Assembly (NCBI RefSeq): GCF_036323735.1
Contig: NC_086020.1
Span: forward strand, 84,693,710 to 84,757,709
DNA: 64,000 nt
Reading direction: 5' to 3'
From: Rattus norvegicus
Taxonomy: Eukaryota; Chordata; Mammalia; Rodentia; Muridae
A program made the translations under genes and the position numbers. Below the pieces are notes generated by a model that saw nothing but the letters and a program-made list of their open reading frames with translations, did no database searches and was not told the DNA's origin. Below are positions 31,135-41,385 of this stretch, one piece after another (position 1 is the first letter of the stretch; every line of letters begins with the position of its first letter).

Positions 31135-32700
31135 TTGTTTCTCTATGGTATAGAGGAAGGCAACTGATTTATTTGAGTTAATTTTATACCCAGCCACTTT
31201 GCTGAAGTTGTTTATCAGCTTTAGTAGTTCTCTGGTGGAACTTTTGGGATCACTTAAATATACTATCATGTCATCTGCAAATAGTGATATTTTGACCTCT
31301 TCTTTTCCGATCTGTATCCCCTTGATCTCCTTTTGTTGTCTGATTGCTCTGGCTAGAACTTCAAGAACTATATTGAATAAGTAGGGAGAGAGTGGGCAGC
31401 CTTGTCTAGTCCCTGATTTTAGTGGGATTGCTTCAAGTTTCTCTCCATTTAGTTTAATGTTAGCAACTGGTTTGCTGTATATGGCTTTTACTATGTTTAG
31501 GTATGGGCCTTGAATTCCTATTCTTTCCAGGACTTTTATCATGAAGGGGTGTTGAATTTTGTCAAATGCTTTCTCAGCATCTAATGAAATGATCATGTGG
31601 TTCTGTTCTTTCAGTTTGTTTATATAATGGATCACGTTGATGGTTTTCCGTATATTAAACCATCCCTGCATGCCTGGGATGAAGCCTACTTGATCATGGT
31701 GGATGATTGTTTTGATGTGCTCTTGAATTCGGTTTGCCAGAATTTTATTGAGTATTTTTGCGTCGATATTCATAAGGGAAATTGGTCTGAAGTTCTCTTT
31801 CTTTGTTGTGTCTTTGTGTGGTTTAGGTATAAGAGTAATTGTGGCTTCGTAGAAGGAATTCGGTAGGGCTCCATCTGTTTCAATTTTGTGGAATAGTTTG
31901 GATAATATTGGTATGAGGTCTTCTATGAAGGTTTGATAGAATTCTGCACTAAACCCGTCTGGACCTGGGCTCTTTTTGGTTGGGAGACCTTTAATGACTG
32001 CTTCTATTTCCTTAGGAGTTATGGGGTTGTTTAACTGGTTTATCTGTTCCTGATTTAACTTCGATACCTGGTATCTGTCTAGGAAATTGTCCATTTCCTG
32101 AAGATTTTCAAGTTTTGTTGAATATAGGTTTTTATAGTAAGATCTGATGATTTTTTCAATTTCCTCTGAATCTGTAGTTATGTCTCCCTTTTCATTTCTG
32201 ATTTTGTTAATTTGGACGCACTCTCTGTGTCCTCTCGTTAGTCTGGCTAAGGGTTTATCTATCTTGTTGATTTTCTCAAAGAACCAACTTTTGGTTCTGT
32301 TGATTCTTTCTATGGTCCTTTTTGTTTCTACTTGGTTGATTTCAGCTCTGAGTTTGATTATTTCCTGCCTTCTACTCCTCCTGGGTGTATTTGCTTCTTT
32401 TTGTTCTAGAGCTTTTAGGTGTGCTGTTAAGCTGCTGACATATGCTCTTTCCTGTTTCTTTCTGCAGGCACTCAGCGCTATGAGTTTTCCTCTTAGCACA
32501 GCTTTCATTGTGTCCCATAAGTTTGGGTATGTTGTACCTTCATTTTCATTAAATTCTAAAAAGTTTTTAATTTCTTTCTTTATTTCTTCCTTGACCAGGT
32601 TATCTTTGAGTAGAGCATTGTTCAATTTCCACGTATATGTGGGCATTCTTCCCTTATTGTTATTGAAGACCAGTTTTAGGCCGTGGTGGTCCGATAGCAC
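31135..32700 (-). pseudogene. L1 ORF2 part 2: reverse transcriptase domain
   Basis: This frame opens after the upstream frameshift with the SDHHG endonuclease motif and continues through the RT domain. Local residues: SPGPDGF 244-250, NFRPISLM 303-310, SLDAEKAFD 372-380, TRQGCPLSP 431-439, and the catalytic FADD 474-477. In the intact element this enzyme copies L1 RNA, and also SINE RNA, onto nicked chromosomal DNA. The frame runs into an inserted ID SINE at 31134, giving about 49 nonsense residues ending in a Lys run before a stop at 30988. Confidence 0.92.
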
Positions 32701-32714
32701 GCCTGGGATTATTT

Positions 32715-33380
32715 CTATCTTTCTGTACCTGTTGAGGCCCGATTTTGACCAATTATATGGTCAATTTTGGAGAAAGTACCATGAGGAGCTGAGAAGAAGG
32801 TATATCCTTTTGCTTTAGGATAGAATGTTCTATAAATATCCGTTAAGTCCATTTGGCTCATGACTTCTCTTAGTCTGTTGACATCACTGTTTAATTTCTG
32901 TTTCCATAATCTGTCTATTGATGAGAGTGGGGTGTTGAAATCTCCCACTATTATTGTGTGAGGTGCAATGTGTGTTTTGAGCTTTAGTAAGGTTTCTTTT
33001 ACGTATGTAGGTGCCCTTGTATTTGGGGCATAGATATTTAGGATTGAGAGTTCATCTTGGTGGTTTTTTCCTTTGATGAATATGAAGTGTCCTTCCTTAT
33101 CTTTTTTGATGACTGTTAGTTGAAAATTGATTTTAGTTGATATTAGAATGGCTACTCCAGCTTGCTTCTTCTGACCATTTGCTTGGACAGTTGTTTTCCA
33201 GCCTTTCACTCTGAGGTAGTGTCTGTCTTTGTCTCTGAGGTGTGTTTCCTGTAGGCAGCAGAATGCAGGGTCCTCGTTGCGTATCCAGTTTGTTAATCTA
33301 TTTCTTTTTATTGGGGAGTTGAGGCCATTGATGTTGAGAGATATTAAGGAATAGTGATTATTGCTTCCCGTTATATTCAT
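32715..33380 (-). pseudogene. L1 ORF2 part 1: AP-type endonuclease domain
   Basis: A 221-codon frame beginning MNITGSNN. The endonuclease nicks target DNA at TTTT/AA-like sites to start target-primed reverse transcription. Active-site residues expected for the APE-like fold are present in this piece: Asn16 (SLNING), Glu45 (QETH), Asp147 and Asn149 (GDFNT), and Asp207/His208 (KIDHII). The frame then shifts near 32.75 kb. The last catalytic motif (SDHHG) is found at the start of the next frame, showing one indel rather than domain loss. The protein would be truncated and inactive. Confidence 0.9.
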
Positions 33381-33439
33381 ATTTGGATGTGAGGTTATGT
33401 TTGTGTGCTTTCACTCTCTTTGTTTTGTTGCCAAGACGA

Positions 33440-34627
33440 TTAGTTTCTTGCTTCTTCTAGGGTATAGCTTGCCTTCTTTTGTTGGGCTTTACCATTTATT
33501 ATCCTTTGTAGTGCTGGATTTGTAGAAAGATATTGTATAAATTTGGTTTTGTCATGGAATATCTTGGTTTCTCCATCTATGTTAATTGAGAGTTTTGCAG
33601 GATACAGTAACCTGGGCTGGCATTTGTGTTCTCTTAGGGTCTGTATGACATCAGTCCAGGATCTTCTGGCCTTCATAGTTTCTGGCGAGAAGTCTGGTGT
33701 GATTCTGATAGGTCTGCCTTTATATGTTACTTGACCTTTTTCCCTTACTGCTTTTAATATTCTTTCTTTATTTTGTGCGTTTGGTGTTTTGACAATTATG
33801 TGACGGGAGGTGTTTCTTTTCTGGTCTAATCTATTTGGAGTTCTATAGGCTTCTTGTATGTCTATGGGTATCTCTTTTTTTAGGTTAGGGAAGTTTTCTT
33901 CTATGATTTTGTTGAAGATATTTACTGGTCCTTTGAGCTGGGAGTCTTCACTCTCTTCTATACCTATTATCCTTAGGTTTGATCTTCTCATTGAGTCCTG
34001 GATTTCCTGTATGTTTTGGACCAGTAGCTTTTTCCGCTTTACATTATCTTTGACAGTTGAGTCAATGATTTCTATGGAATCTTCTGCTCCTGATATTCTC
34101 TCTTCCATCTCTTGTATTCTGTTGGTGAAGCTTGTATCTACAGCTCCTTGTCTCTTCTTTTGGTTTTCTCTATCCAGGGTTGTTTCCATGTGTTCTTTCT
34201 TGATTGCTTCTATTTCCATTTTTAATTCCATCAACTGTTTGATTGTGTTTTCCTGGAATTCTTTCAGGGATTTTTGTGTCTCCTCTCTATGGGCTTCTAC
34301 TTGTTTATTTTTGTTTTCCTGGAATTCTTTCAGGGATTTTTGTGTCTCCTCTCTATGGGCTTCTACTTGTTTATTTATGTTTTCCTGGAATTGTTTCAGG
34401 CATTTTTGGGATTCCTCTCTGTAGGCTTCTACTTGTTCTCTAAGGGAGTTCTTCAGGTCTTTCTTGAAGTCCTCCAGCATCATGATCAAAAATGATTTTG
34501 AAATTAGATCTTGCTTTTCTGGTGTGTTTGGATATTCCATGTTTGTTTTGATGGGAGAATTGGGCTCCGATGGTGCCATGTAGTCTTGGTTTCTCTTGCT
34601 TGGGGTCCTGCGCTTGCCTCTCGCCAT
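33440..34627 (-). CDS. L1 ORF1 protein (RNA-binding chaperone)
   Basis: A 395-codon intact frame starting MARGKRRTPSKR and ending with TAG. ORF1p forms trimers, coats L1 RNA in cytoplasmic particles and acts as a nucleic-acid chaperone needed for retrotransposition. Visible layout: a basic N-terminus (1-12), a long coiled-coil region (about 50-215) that includes a length-polymorphic block of 22-residue repeats (about 65-130, core QVEAHREETQKSLKEFQEN), an RRM-like domain from about 214 (RRSNLRIIGIEE), and a C-terminal domain with the conserved KARRSW segment. The length is close to usual for rodent ORF1p. No internal stop is present, so protein could in principle be made if the 5'UTR is active; in a normal cell it is probably methylated and silent. 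Confidence 0.93.
   Translation of the reverse strand: MARGKRRTPSKRNQDYMAPSEPNSPIKTNMEYPNTPEKQDLISKSFLIMMLEDFKKDLKNSLREQVEAYREESQKCLKQFQENINKQVEAHREETQKSLKEFQENKNKQVEAHREETQKSLKEFQENTIKQLMELKMEIEAIKKEHMETTLDRENQKKRQGAVDTSFTNRIQEMEERISGAEDSIEIIDSTVKDNVKRKKLLVQNIQEIQDSMRRSNLRIIGIEESEDSQLKGPVNIFNKIIEENFPNLKKEIPIDIQEAYRTPNRLDQKRNTSRHIIVKTPNAQNKERILKAVREKGQVTYKGRPIRITPDFSPETMKARRSWTDVIQTLREHKCQPRLLYPAKLSINIDGETKIFHDKTKFIQYLSTNPALQRIINGKAQQKKASYTLEEARN
34248..34445 (-). repeat. 66-bp tandem repeats in L1 ORF1
   Basis: Unit starts (plus-strand TTTTCCTGGAATT) lie at 34248, 34314 and 34380, exactly 66 bp apart. The first two copies are nearly identical and the third is diverged. Each codes 22 residues of coiled coil, so copy-number changes keep the frame. 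Length polymorphism of ORF1 with 66-bp units is known for rat L1; mouse L1 uses a 42-bp unit. Confidence 0.95.
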
Positions 34628-35178
34628 CAGATTATCTCTAGTGTTACTTTGTTCTGCTATTTCTGACAGTGGCTAGACTGTCCTATAAGCCTGTGTGTCA
34701 GGAGTGCTGTAGACCTGTTTTCCTCTCTTTCAGTCAGTTATGGGGACAGAGTGTTCTGCTTTCGGGCGTGTAGTTTTTCCTCTCTACAGGCCTTCAGCTG
34801 TTCCTGTGGGCCTGTGTCTTGAGTTCACCAGGCAGCTTTCTTGCAGCAGAAAATTTGGTCTTACCTGTGGTCCCGAGGCTCAAATTCGCTCGTGGGGTGC
34901 TGCCCACGGCCTCTCTGCAGCGGCAGCAACCAGGAAGACCTGTGCCGCCCCTTCCGGGAGCTTCAGTGCACCAGGGTTCCAGATGGTCTTTGGCTTTTTC
35001 CTCTGGCATCCGAGATGTGTGTGCAGAGAGCAGTCTCTTCTGGTTTCCCAGGCTTGTCTGCCTCTCTGAAGGTTTAGCTCTCCCTCCCAATGGATTTGGG
35101 TGCAGAGAACTGTTTATCCGGTCTTTTTCCTTCAGGTTCAGGCGGTGTCTCAGGCAGGGGTCCTGCCGCTCCTGGGCC
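34628..35178 (-). promoter_or_regulatory. L1 5'UTR with internal promoter
   Basis: About 550 bp upstream of ORF1 on the minus strand begins next to the target-site duplication with GGCCCAGGAGCGGCAGGACC. It is the GC-richest part of the element. By family knowledge the rodent L1 5'UTR holds the RNA polymerase II promoter. No TATA box is evident, which fits. I saw no tandem monomer array of the mouse type. Overlapping open frames here are incidental. Confidence 0.8.
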
Positions 35179-35191
35179 AAAACACATTTTT
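35179..35191. repeat. target-site duplication, right copy (full-length L1)
   Basis: AAAACACATTTTT matches 28681-28693 exactly and marks the 5' boundary of the L1. Confidence 0.9.
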
Positions 35192-36353
35192 AAAAGTGAA
35201 AATGTGTATAAAAATAGGGACTATTGCCCCTAGACACACAGATATGATTCTCTTTTCTGTTAGTGCCAACTATGAAGTAAAGAGTTCATCCTTTAGACTA
35301 GCCAGTCAGTACAGCTTAGAAAACAAAAACTTCAATGTCTGAGTGCAAATTACCCTGCCACGCCTGGAAGTCTGTTCTTTACCATGCCTTTACTTTGAGT
35401 TACATGAAGCATTTTCAAAAGCACTGCAGGAAGTGTTTGATGGCTTCTTAATGCTATAAAAAATGAGGTTATAAGTCTGGGAACAAAAATATGTATACAT
35501 AAATAAATGTACTTTTATTAATCCAGAAAAAAAAACTATGTATTACAGTGGGATATTTATTCAGGTGTATTACTTTGTTATATGATGAAATCTACACTTT
35601 CGATGTCAGCAACGAGTCAAGATTATTTGTTGTCATTATATTTTATTGATTTTTTTTTGCCTCGAACATATGTCCATATTGAAGATGTAATCTTTGTTCA
35701 CTGTGTTTTGTAGCAATAGACAAATTTTAAGACTTCAGTTGGGTAATTTACTTCCCAGCATGCATTGTGTGTGCAGCAATTATGTTTTCTGCATATTAAA
35801 AGGCTTAGCAATATCTTCTTGCTCATGGATACTGCCTGGCTACTATGGACCTGAGTGACAGCTGTCAATTAACTGTTCTCCCTTTATCTGAGCACTGTTT
35901 CTGCGCAGATGACAGAGTTTCAGCTAACATCTATGTGAAAAGAGGAATATTCTGGAGTAAAAGCCATACTGTGGATATTCTTGGACTCCCTCATCATAGA
36001 GTAGTCTCCCTTATCTGATTTTGAGCAGCAGAGGGGACAAAGAGGAAGCCTGGTCTGTGAGCCAGGTATAGTATCCTTAGTTCTAGCTCAAAGGAGAACA
36101 GTTGGATTGGGGAGAGAGGATGCTGTGGCAGTGGGAGCACCAATTGAGGAGCACATGATGCTGGATTGAAGGCAGCCAGGCTCAGAAGGGTCAATATTTC
36201 CTCAGCTAATCTCGACATGAATATGGTCAAACACTAATTCATACCATAGGATAGGAACCTATCCTATGTTTGAAAAGGAACCCTCCCCCCTCAATAGGAA
36301 CCTCTGAATGTCTCCTTTGCTGCAATTCTTCTCTGATAGCTTCATTTGTTTGT
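35192..36353. other. no recognised gene; spacer between opposed L1s
   Basis: AT-rich single-copy-looking spacer. A small palindrome-like duplication occurs at 36245-36265 (CATAGGATAGGAACCTATCC followed by TATG). No coding signal is seen. Confidence 0.5.
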
Positions 36354-36731
36354 TGTAGAAGAATGCAGATCGACCCATGCTTATCACCCTATACAAAGCT
36401 TAAGTCCAAGTGGATCAAGGACCTCCACATCAAACCAGACACACTCAAACTAATAGAAGAAAAACTAGGGAAGCATCTGGAACACATGGGCACTGGAAAA
36501 AATTTCCTGAACAAAACACCAATGGCTTACGCTCTAAGATCAAGAATCGACAAATGGGATCTCATAAAACTGTAAAGCTTCTGTAAAGCAAAGGACACTG
36601 TGGTTAGGACAAAACGGCAACCAACAGATTGGGAGAAGATCTTTACCAATCCTACAACAGATAGAGGCCTTCTATCCAAAATATACAAAAAACTCAAGAA
36701 GTTAGACCGCAGGGAAACAAATAACCCTATT

Positions 36732-36746
36732 AAAAAATGGGGTTCA
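36732..36746. repeat. target-site duplication, left copy (inner L1)
   Basis: AAAAAATGGGGTTCA is repeated exactly at 37439-37453. The opposite-strand nick site TTTTTT/AAT is a canonical L1 endonuclease site. Confidence 0.9.
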
Positions 36747-37438
36747 AAACGAAACTCAAGACGGATGATCAAAATGTGAATGCTTCACTCCTTCTTTAAA
36801 TGAGGAAAAAGAATACCCTTGGCAGGGAAGGGAGAGGCAAAGATTAAAACAGAGACTGAAGGAACACCCATTCAGAGCCTGCCCCACAGGTGGCCCATAC
36901 ATATACAGCCACCCAATTAGACAAGATGGATGAAGCAAAGAAGTGCAGACCGACAGGAGCCGGATGTAGATCGCTCCTGAGAGACACAGCCAGAATACAG
37001 CAAATACAGAGGCGAATGCCAGCAGCAAACCACTGAACTGAGAATAGGTCCCCCGTTGAAGGAATCAGAGAAAGAACTGGAAGAGCTTGAAGGTGCTCGA
37101 GACCCCAAAAGTACAACAATGTCAAGCAACCAGAGCTTCCAGGGACTAAGCCACTACCTAAAGACTATACATGGACTGACCCTGGACTCTGTCCCCATAG
37201 GTAGCAATGAATATCCTAGTAAGAGCACCAGTGGAAGGGGAAGCCCTGGGTCCTGCTAAGACTGAACCCCCAGTGAACTAGACTATGCGGGGAGGGTGGC
37301 AATGGGGGGAGGTTTGGGAGGGGAACACCCACAAGGAAGGGGAGGGGGGAGGGTGATGTCTGTCCGGAAACCGGGAAAGGGAATAACACTTGAAATGTAT
37401 ATAAGAAATACTCAAGATAATAAAAAAATAAAAATAAA
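36747..37438 (+). mobile_element. 3'UTR-only L1 inserted into another L1
   Basis: A severely 5'-truncated L1 starts within the 3'UTR (about 36751, GAAACTCAAGACGG) and ends in an A-rich tail (ATAATAAAAAAATAAAAATA then AAAA). It interrupts ORF2 of the outer L1 and is bracketed by 15-bp duplications of outer-L1 sequence. It is nearly identical to the outer element's own 3'UTR at 38092-38768. A few differences show it is a separate insertion: CACAGGTGG versus CACATGTGG, CTCTGTCCCC versus CTCTGACCCC, and GGATGATGTC-type changes near the tail. Confidence 0.95.
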
Positions 37439-37453
37439 AAAAAATGGGGTTCA
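37439..37453. repeat. target-site duplication, right copy (inner L1)
   Basis: Second exact copy of AAAAAATGGGGTTCA, where outer L1 ORF2 resumes. Confidence 0.9.
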
Positions 37454-38768
37454 GAGCTAAACAAAGAATTCACAGCTGAGGAATGCTGAATGGCTGAGAA
37501 ACACCTAAAGAAATGTTCAACATCTTTAGTCATAAGGGAAATGCAAATCAAAACAACCCTGAGATTTCACCTCACACCAGTGAGAATGGCTAAGATCAAA
37601 AACTCAGGTGACAGCAGATGCTGGCGAGGATGTGGAGAAAGAGGAACACTCCTCCATTGTTGGTGGGATTGCAGACTGGTACAACCATTCTGGAAATCAG
37701 TCTGGAGGTTCCTCAGAAAATTGGACATTGAACTGCCTGAGGATCCAGCTATACCTCTCTTGGGCATATACCCAAAAGACGCCTCAACATATAAAAGAGA
37801 CACGTGCTCCACTATGTTCATCGCAGCCTTATTTATAATAGCCAGAAACTGGAAAGAACCCAGATGCCCTTCAACAGAGGAATGGATACAGAAAATGTGG
37901 TACATCTACACAATGGAATATTACTCAGCTATCAAAAACAACGAGTTTATGAAATTCGTAGGCAAATGGTTGGAACTGGAAAATATCATCCTGAGTGAGC
38001 TAACCCAATCACAGAAAGACATACATGGTATGCACTCATTGATAAGTGGCTATTAGCCCAAATGCTTGAATTACCCTAGATCCCTAGAACAAATGAAACT
38101 CAAGACGGATGATCAAAATGTGAATGCTTCACTCCTTCTTTAAATGAGGAAAAAGAATACCCTTGGCAGGGAAGGGAGAGGCAAAGATTAAAACAGAGAC
38201 TGAAGGAACACCCATTCAGAGCCTGCCCCACATGTGGCCCATACATATACAGCCACCCAATTAGACAAGATGGATGAAGCAAAGAAGTGCAGACCGACAG
38301 GAGCCGGATGTAGATCGCTCCTGAGAGACACAGCCAGAATACAGCAAATACAGAGGCGAATGCCAGCAGCAAACCACTGAACTGAGAATAGGTCCCCCGT
38401 TGAAGGAATCAGAGAAAGAACTGGAAGAGCTTGAAGGTGCTCGAGACCCCAAAAGTACAACAATGTCAAGCAACCAGAGCTTCCAGGGACTAAGCCACTA
38501 CCTAAAGACTATACATGGACTGACCCTGGACTCTGACCCCATAGGTAGCAATGAATATCCTAGTAAGAGCACCAGTGGAAGGGGAAGCCCTGGGTCCTGC
38601 TAAGACTGAACCCCCAGTGAACTAGACTATGGGGGGAGGGCGGCAATGGGGGGAGGGTTGGGAGGGGAACACCCATAAGGAAGGGGAGGGGGGAGGGGGA
38701 TGTTTGCCTGGAAACTGGGAAAGGGAATAACACTTGAAATGTATATAAGAAATACTCAAGTTAATAAG

Positions 38769-41385
38769 AGATCAAGAGTGGAAGCCAGTCCATGCGAAAC
38801 CAAAGAAAAACATGGAGAAGGAGGGGGTAATGAAGCAAAGAATTGGGCTTGGTATTTTAGAAGAATAGTCATAAGGTCCAAGATTTGGGGCTGCTTTGAG
38901 GTGCTGAGAAATGAGAAAGATGTTGGGATCCAGTTATATGGCTTGAAAATGAGAGCAAGACTAGAATTGCAAGTTTGTGAGTGCCCTGTGCAGAGGAGGT
39001 GCTCGAAGCTGTGAGAGTATGTATGTGGAGAGCTCAGAGGAGACAGCAGGAAGTCCAGAAATATAAGGTCCTGTAGTTTTCAGGGAGGCAGAAGCAGCTA
39101 GGAAAAAGTAAGTCAGGCCGACTCAGCTGCAAAGGCTGACAAAGCCATGTTCTCAGGAAGAAGGAGGGACAAGTTGGAACAGAGGTACCTATTGAAGCAG
39201 TGGATGGACCACAGGCCAAGTCCAACAGTGAGTTTGTTAGCACTGTGTGTCCAAACTTCAAATCTTTATTTTCCCCAACTCCTTTGCTCTGTGGTGGTGA
39301 GGGCCATGGTCATCTCCAAGTTTGATGCTTCTCTGTAAGGGCTTACATGATTCAGCTTACAGTGATGCTTGTGCATGGCATGGTTTAGCTAGTAAAAAGG
39401 ATATTGATATAGTTCAGAAAGGTTTAAAAGGCATGTTTAGTTGAAACTGTGGGAAACCAGGTGCAGGACTCAGCAGTCCGTCTTGACATGGTCACAGAGG
39501 ATACCTTTAACTCCTTGCAGTAGTGATAAATGCACGTGCAACACTGCTAACTCGAGGGCTTGTTGGAGGTTGATCACACAGGCACCCTCCTCTTGTTTGG
39601 TATGCACATAAATTCCAGCTTCCCAGAAGGAAAGCAAGCATTCAGCATGAACCAATTGTTTAAATACTTCTGACTCAAGAACTGATGCTTACCAGTTCAG
39701 GATCCCCCGTGAACCTTCAGCCTCCAGATGCCAGCAAAGGACTGATGTCATAAGCAGACCCTTCAAAGGCCATCATCTAGCTTGCTATGCAAAAGCTTTT
39801 CTCCATGGGATCGCTTTCTAAAATTCCCTGACATTATCATCAGTTTTATTAAGCAGGTTGAAAACTCATACATCATATTTTCCCCTTTCTGGTTTTGGTT
39901 AGCTACATTGTTTTTGGATCCTGAGAGAGTAATGAAAAAGCTAAAGCACATATGTAGACATATATGTAGACCTACAGGTGAAGACTTCAAGGAACTAGCC
40001 AGAAACAGGCATTTCTGGGTCTGATTCAAAGAAGGGCGGGTAGTGCCAGATGTCTACTAGCATTAGGGGTTGATTTTTTTTTTTTGTCTATGAAGCAAAA
40101 TCAAAATCAGAGAACATACATATGAGAAAAGTTGTTCATAGTTTCATAAGGGCAGAAGCAGAAAATTTAGAGGGAGGGGAGATTTCACAAGTCCTATAAT
40201 ATAATGAAGACCCACTTTGTGTGAGTGAAGATGAACAAGAAACATCTAATTCCTCATCAAGGACCATAAACTAACTTCAAGCTGGCTCAGTCCTGCACAG
40301 GAACAAAGTCATCTTCCAGCACAGAACTGACTCTCTCTGGAGAGTGACAAACTTTATCCAAAGCCTGCAAATCTATCACAGCTTCCTCATATGCAATGTG
40401 TGGCATATAATTTTTAAAAAGGTATAGAAAGACATAAAGTGTAGGCAAGACCTGAAGAGAAACAGATCAGAGGTACAGAAACACAAAAGTGGTTCTTTGC
40501 TTTACATTAAATACCAAAAAGAAATAAAATTATAAGATAAAAATTCCTGTAAAGAGCTGAAAAGCACGGAAACGACCTCCAACGACACCTTTAAAATGGA
40601 GACATGAAAACAAATGAGGTTTAACTCTATAAATAAGTGAGCAGGCCGTGATGTCAGTGGACCGCAGAGAGAGGGGGGAGGTTGGAAATGAAGCACAGAG
40701 ATAGGACACAAAATGTACAGGACAATGTGAGATCCATGGGCCTTAGGGAAAGAAGAGATAAGCACAATGGCACAATGCATGGAAACAATGCTTGAAGAAA
40801 TAAAGGCAAACTGTTAAAAAAAAAAAAAACAACACACATTCAATCTCCCAGCCAAGGCCTCTGAGCCTTTACCATGACAATCATGAAGGACACCACGGTT
40901 TCCTTCTATCCCTGTCATTTCAGAATCCAATGACAAAAGGCAACGTCAAGGCAGCCCAGGTGTTGGGAAAAAGCAGATTGCTCTATAAAGGAAGAAGACC
41001 AATTCCTGGCTTCTGACAACGACGAAGACTGCCATTCAACTGAGCTTTCCTTACAGTGATGGAAAAGACTGTGACTGGAAACCAAGGATTCTGAGCAAAA
41101 TAATCAAATTTGAAGGTGAAGCAAACCAACCAAAACGAACCACTTTCACAGAAGCAGTAAGTAGGCAAAGTATCAAGTAGCCCATCTGCGCTCAGGAAGG
41201 CGGCAGAGAGATTCCTGGTGGGAAGAGTTCCGTGATCCCAGATGGCAGCAGAATGCAGGGGGTGAGCAGGAGATGGGTGACTATAAATGCGTAAAGTACA
41301 GTTCGTTGGGTGAGAGACTCAGTATGCATGACAACCTCGGGGTATGGGAACACTAGCACTCTCAGAGAGGAGAGGGGGTTAAGAG
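38769..41385. other. no recognised gene or repeat
   Basis: About 2.6 kb without a recognisable element beyond short A- or T-runs (40073-40085, 40816-40829). Frames up to 104 codons (38700-39014 partly lies in the L1 tail) show no family. Confidence 0.45.

Larger units (their letters stand above)
28694..35178 (-). mobile_element. near full-length rat L1 retrotransposon
   Basis: About 6.5 kb on the minus strand with every part in order: 5'UTR (35178-34628), ORF1 (34627-33440), a 59-bp inter-ORF spacer, ORF2 (from about 33380 to 29426, broken), 3'UTR (29425-28721) with a polypurine tract, an AATAAA in the 3'-terminal sequence, and an A-rich tail. Exact 13-bp target-site duplications flank it. 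ORF2 carries a frameshift near 32.75 kb, an ID SINE insertion at 31013-31134 and a 1-bp deletion near 30.8 kb. It cannot move on its own, though ORF1 is open. The low decay and rat-specific ORF1 repeat place it in the rat lineage (L1_Rn class). Confidence 0.96.
36354..38768 (+). mobile_element. 5'-truncated L1 (outer element of a nest)
   Basis: Plus-strand L1 comprising the ORF2 C-terminal third (36354-36746 and 37454-38056) and 3'UTR (38057-38768), interrupted by a second L1. It matches the reverse complement of 28721-30425 closely. Two nonsense changes are visible: TAA at 36573-36575 (KLQ becomes KL-stop) and TGA at 37487-37489 (CRM becomes C-stop-M). The Cys-rich motif lies in the 188-codon frame at 37490-38056. 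The copy ends at ...CTCAAGTTAATAAG without an A-tail, and no target-site duplication was found. Confidence 0.92.

Noticed and set aside
32147..32818. 223-codon hydrophobic plus-strand ORF that looks like a membrane protein
   Set aside because: It is antisense to L1 ORF2. The hydrophobic look comes from reading the A-rich L1 coding strand backwards.
33858..34424. 188-codon plus-strand ORF with repeated CxSSLWASTCLF segments
   Set aside because: It is antisense to the 66-bp repeats of L1 ORF1.
34740..35193. Several 78-128-codon frames in GC-rich sequence
   Set aside because: They fall in the L1 5'UTR on both strands. They recur with L1 and are not host genes.
36245..36265. Short palindrome GGATAGGAACCTATCC
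   Set aside because: An isolated 16-bp palindrome with no accompanying element or motif. It can occur by chance.
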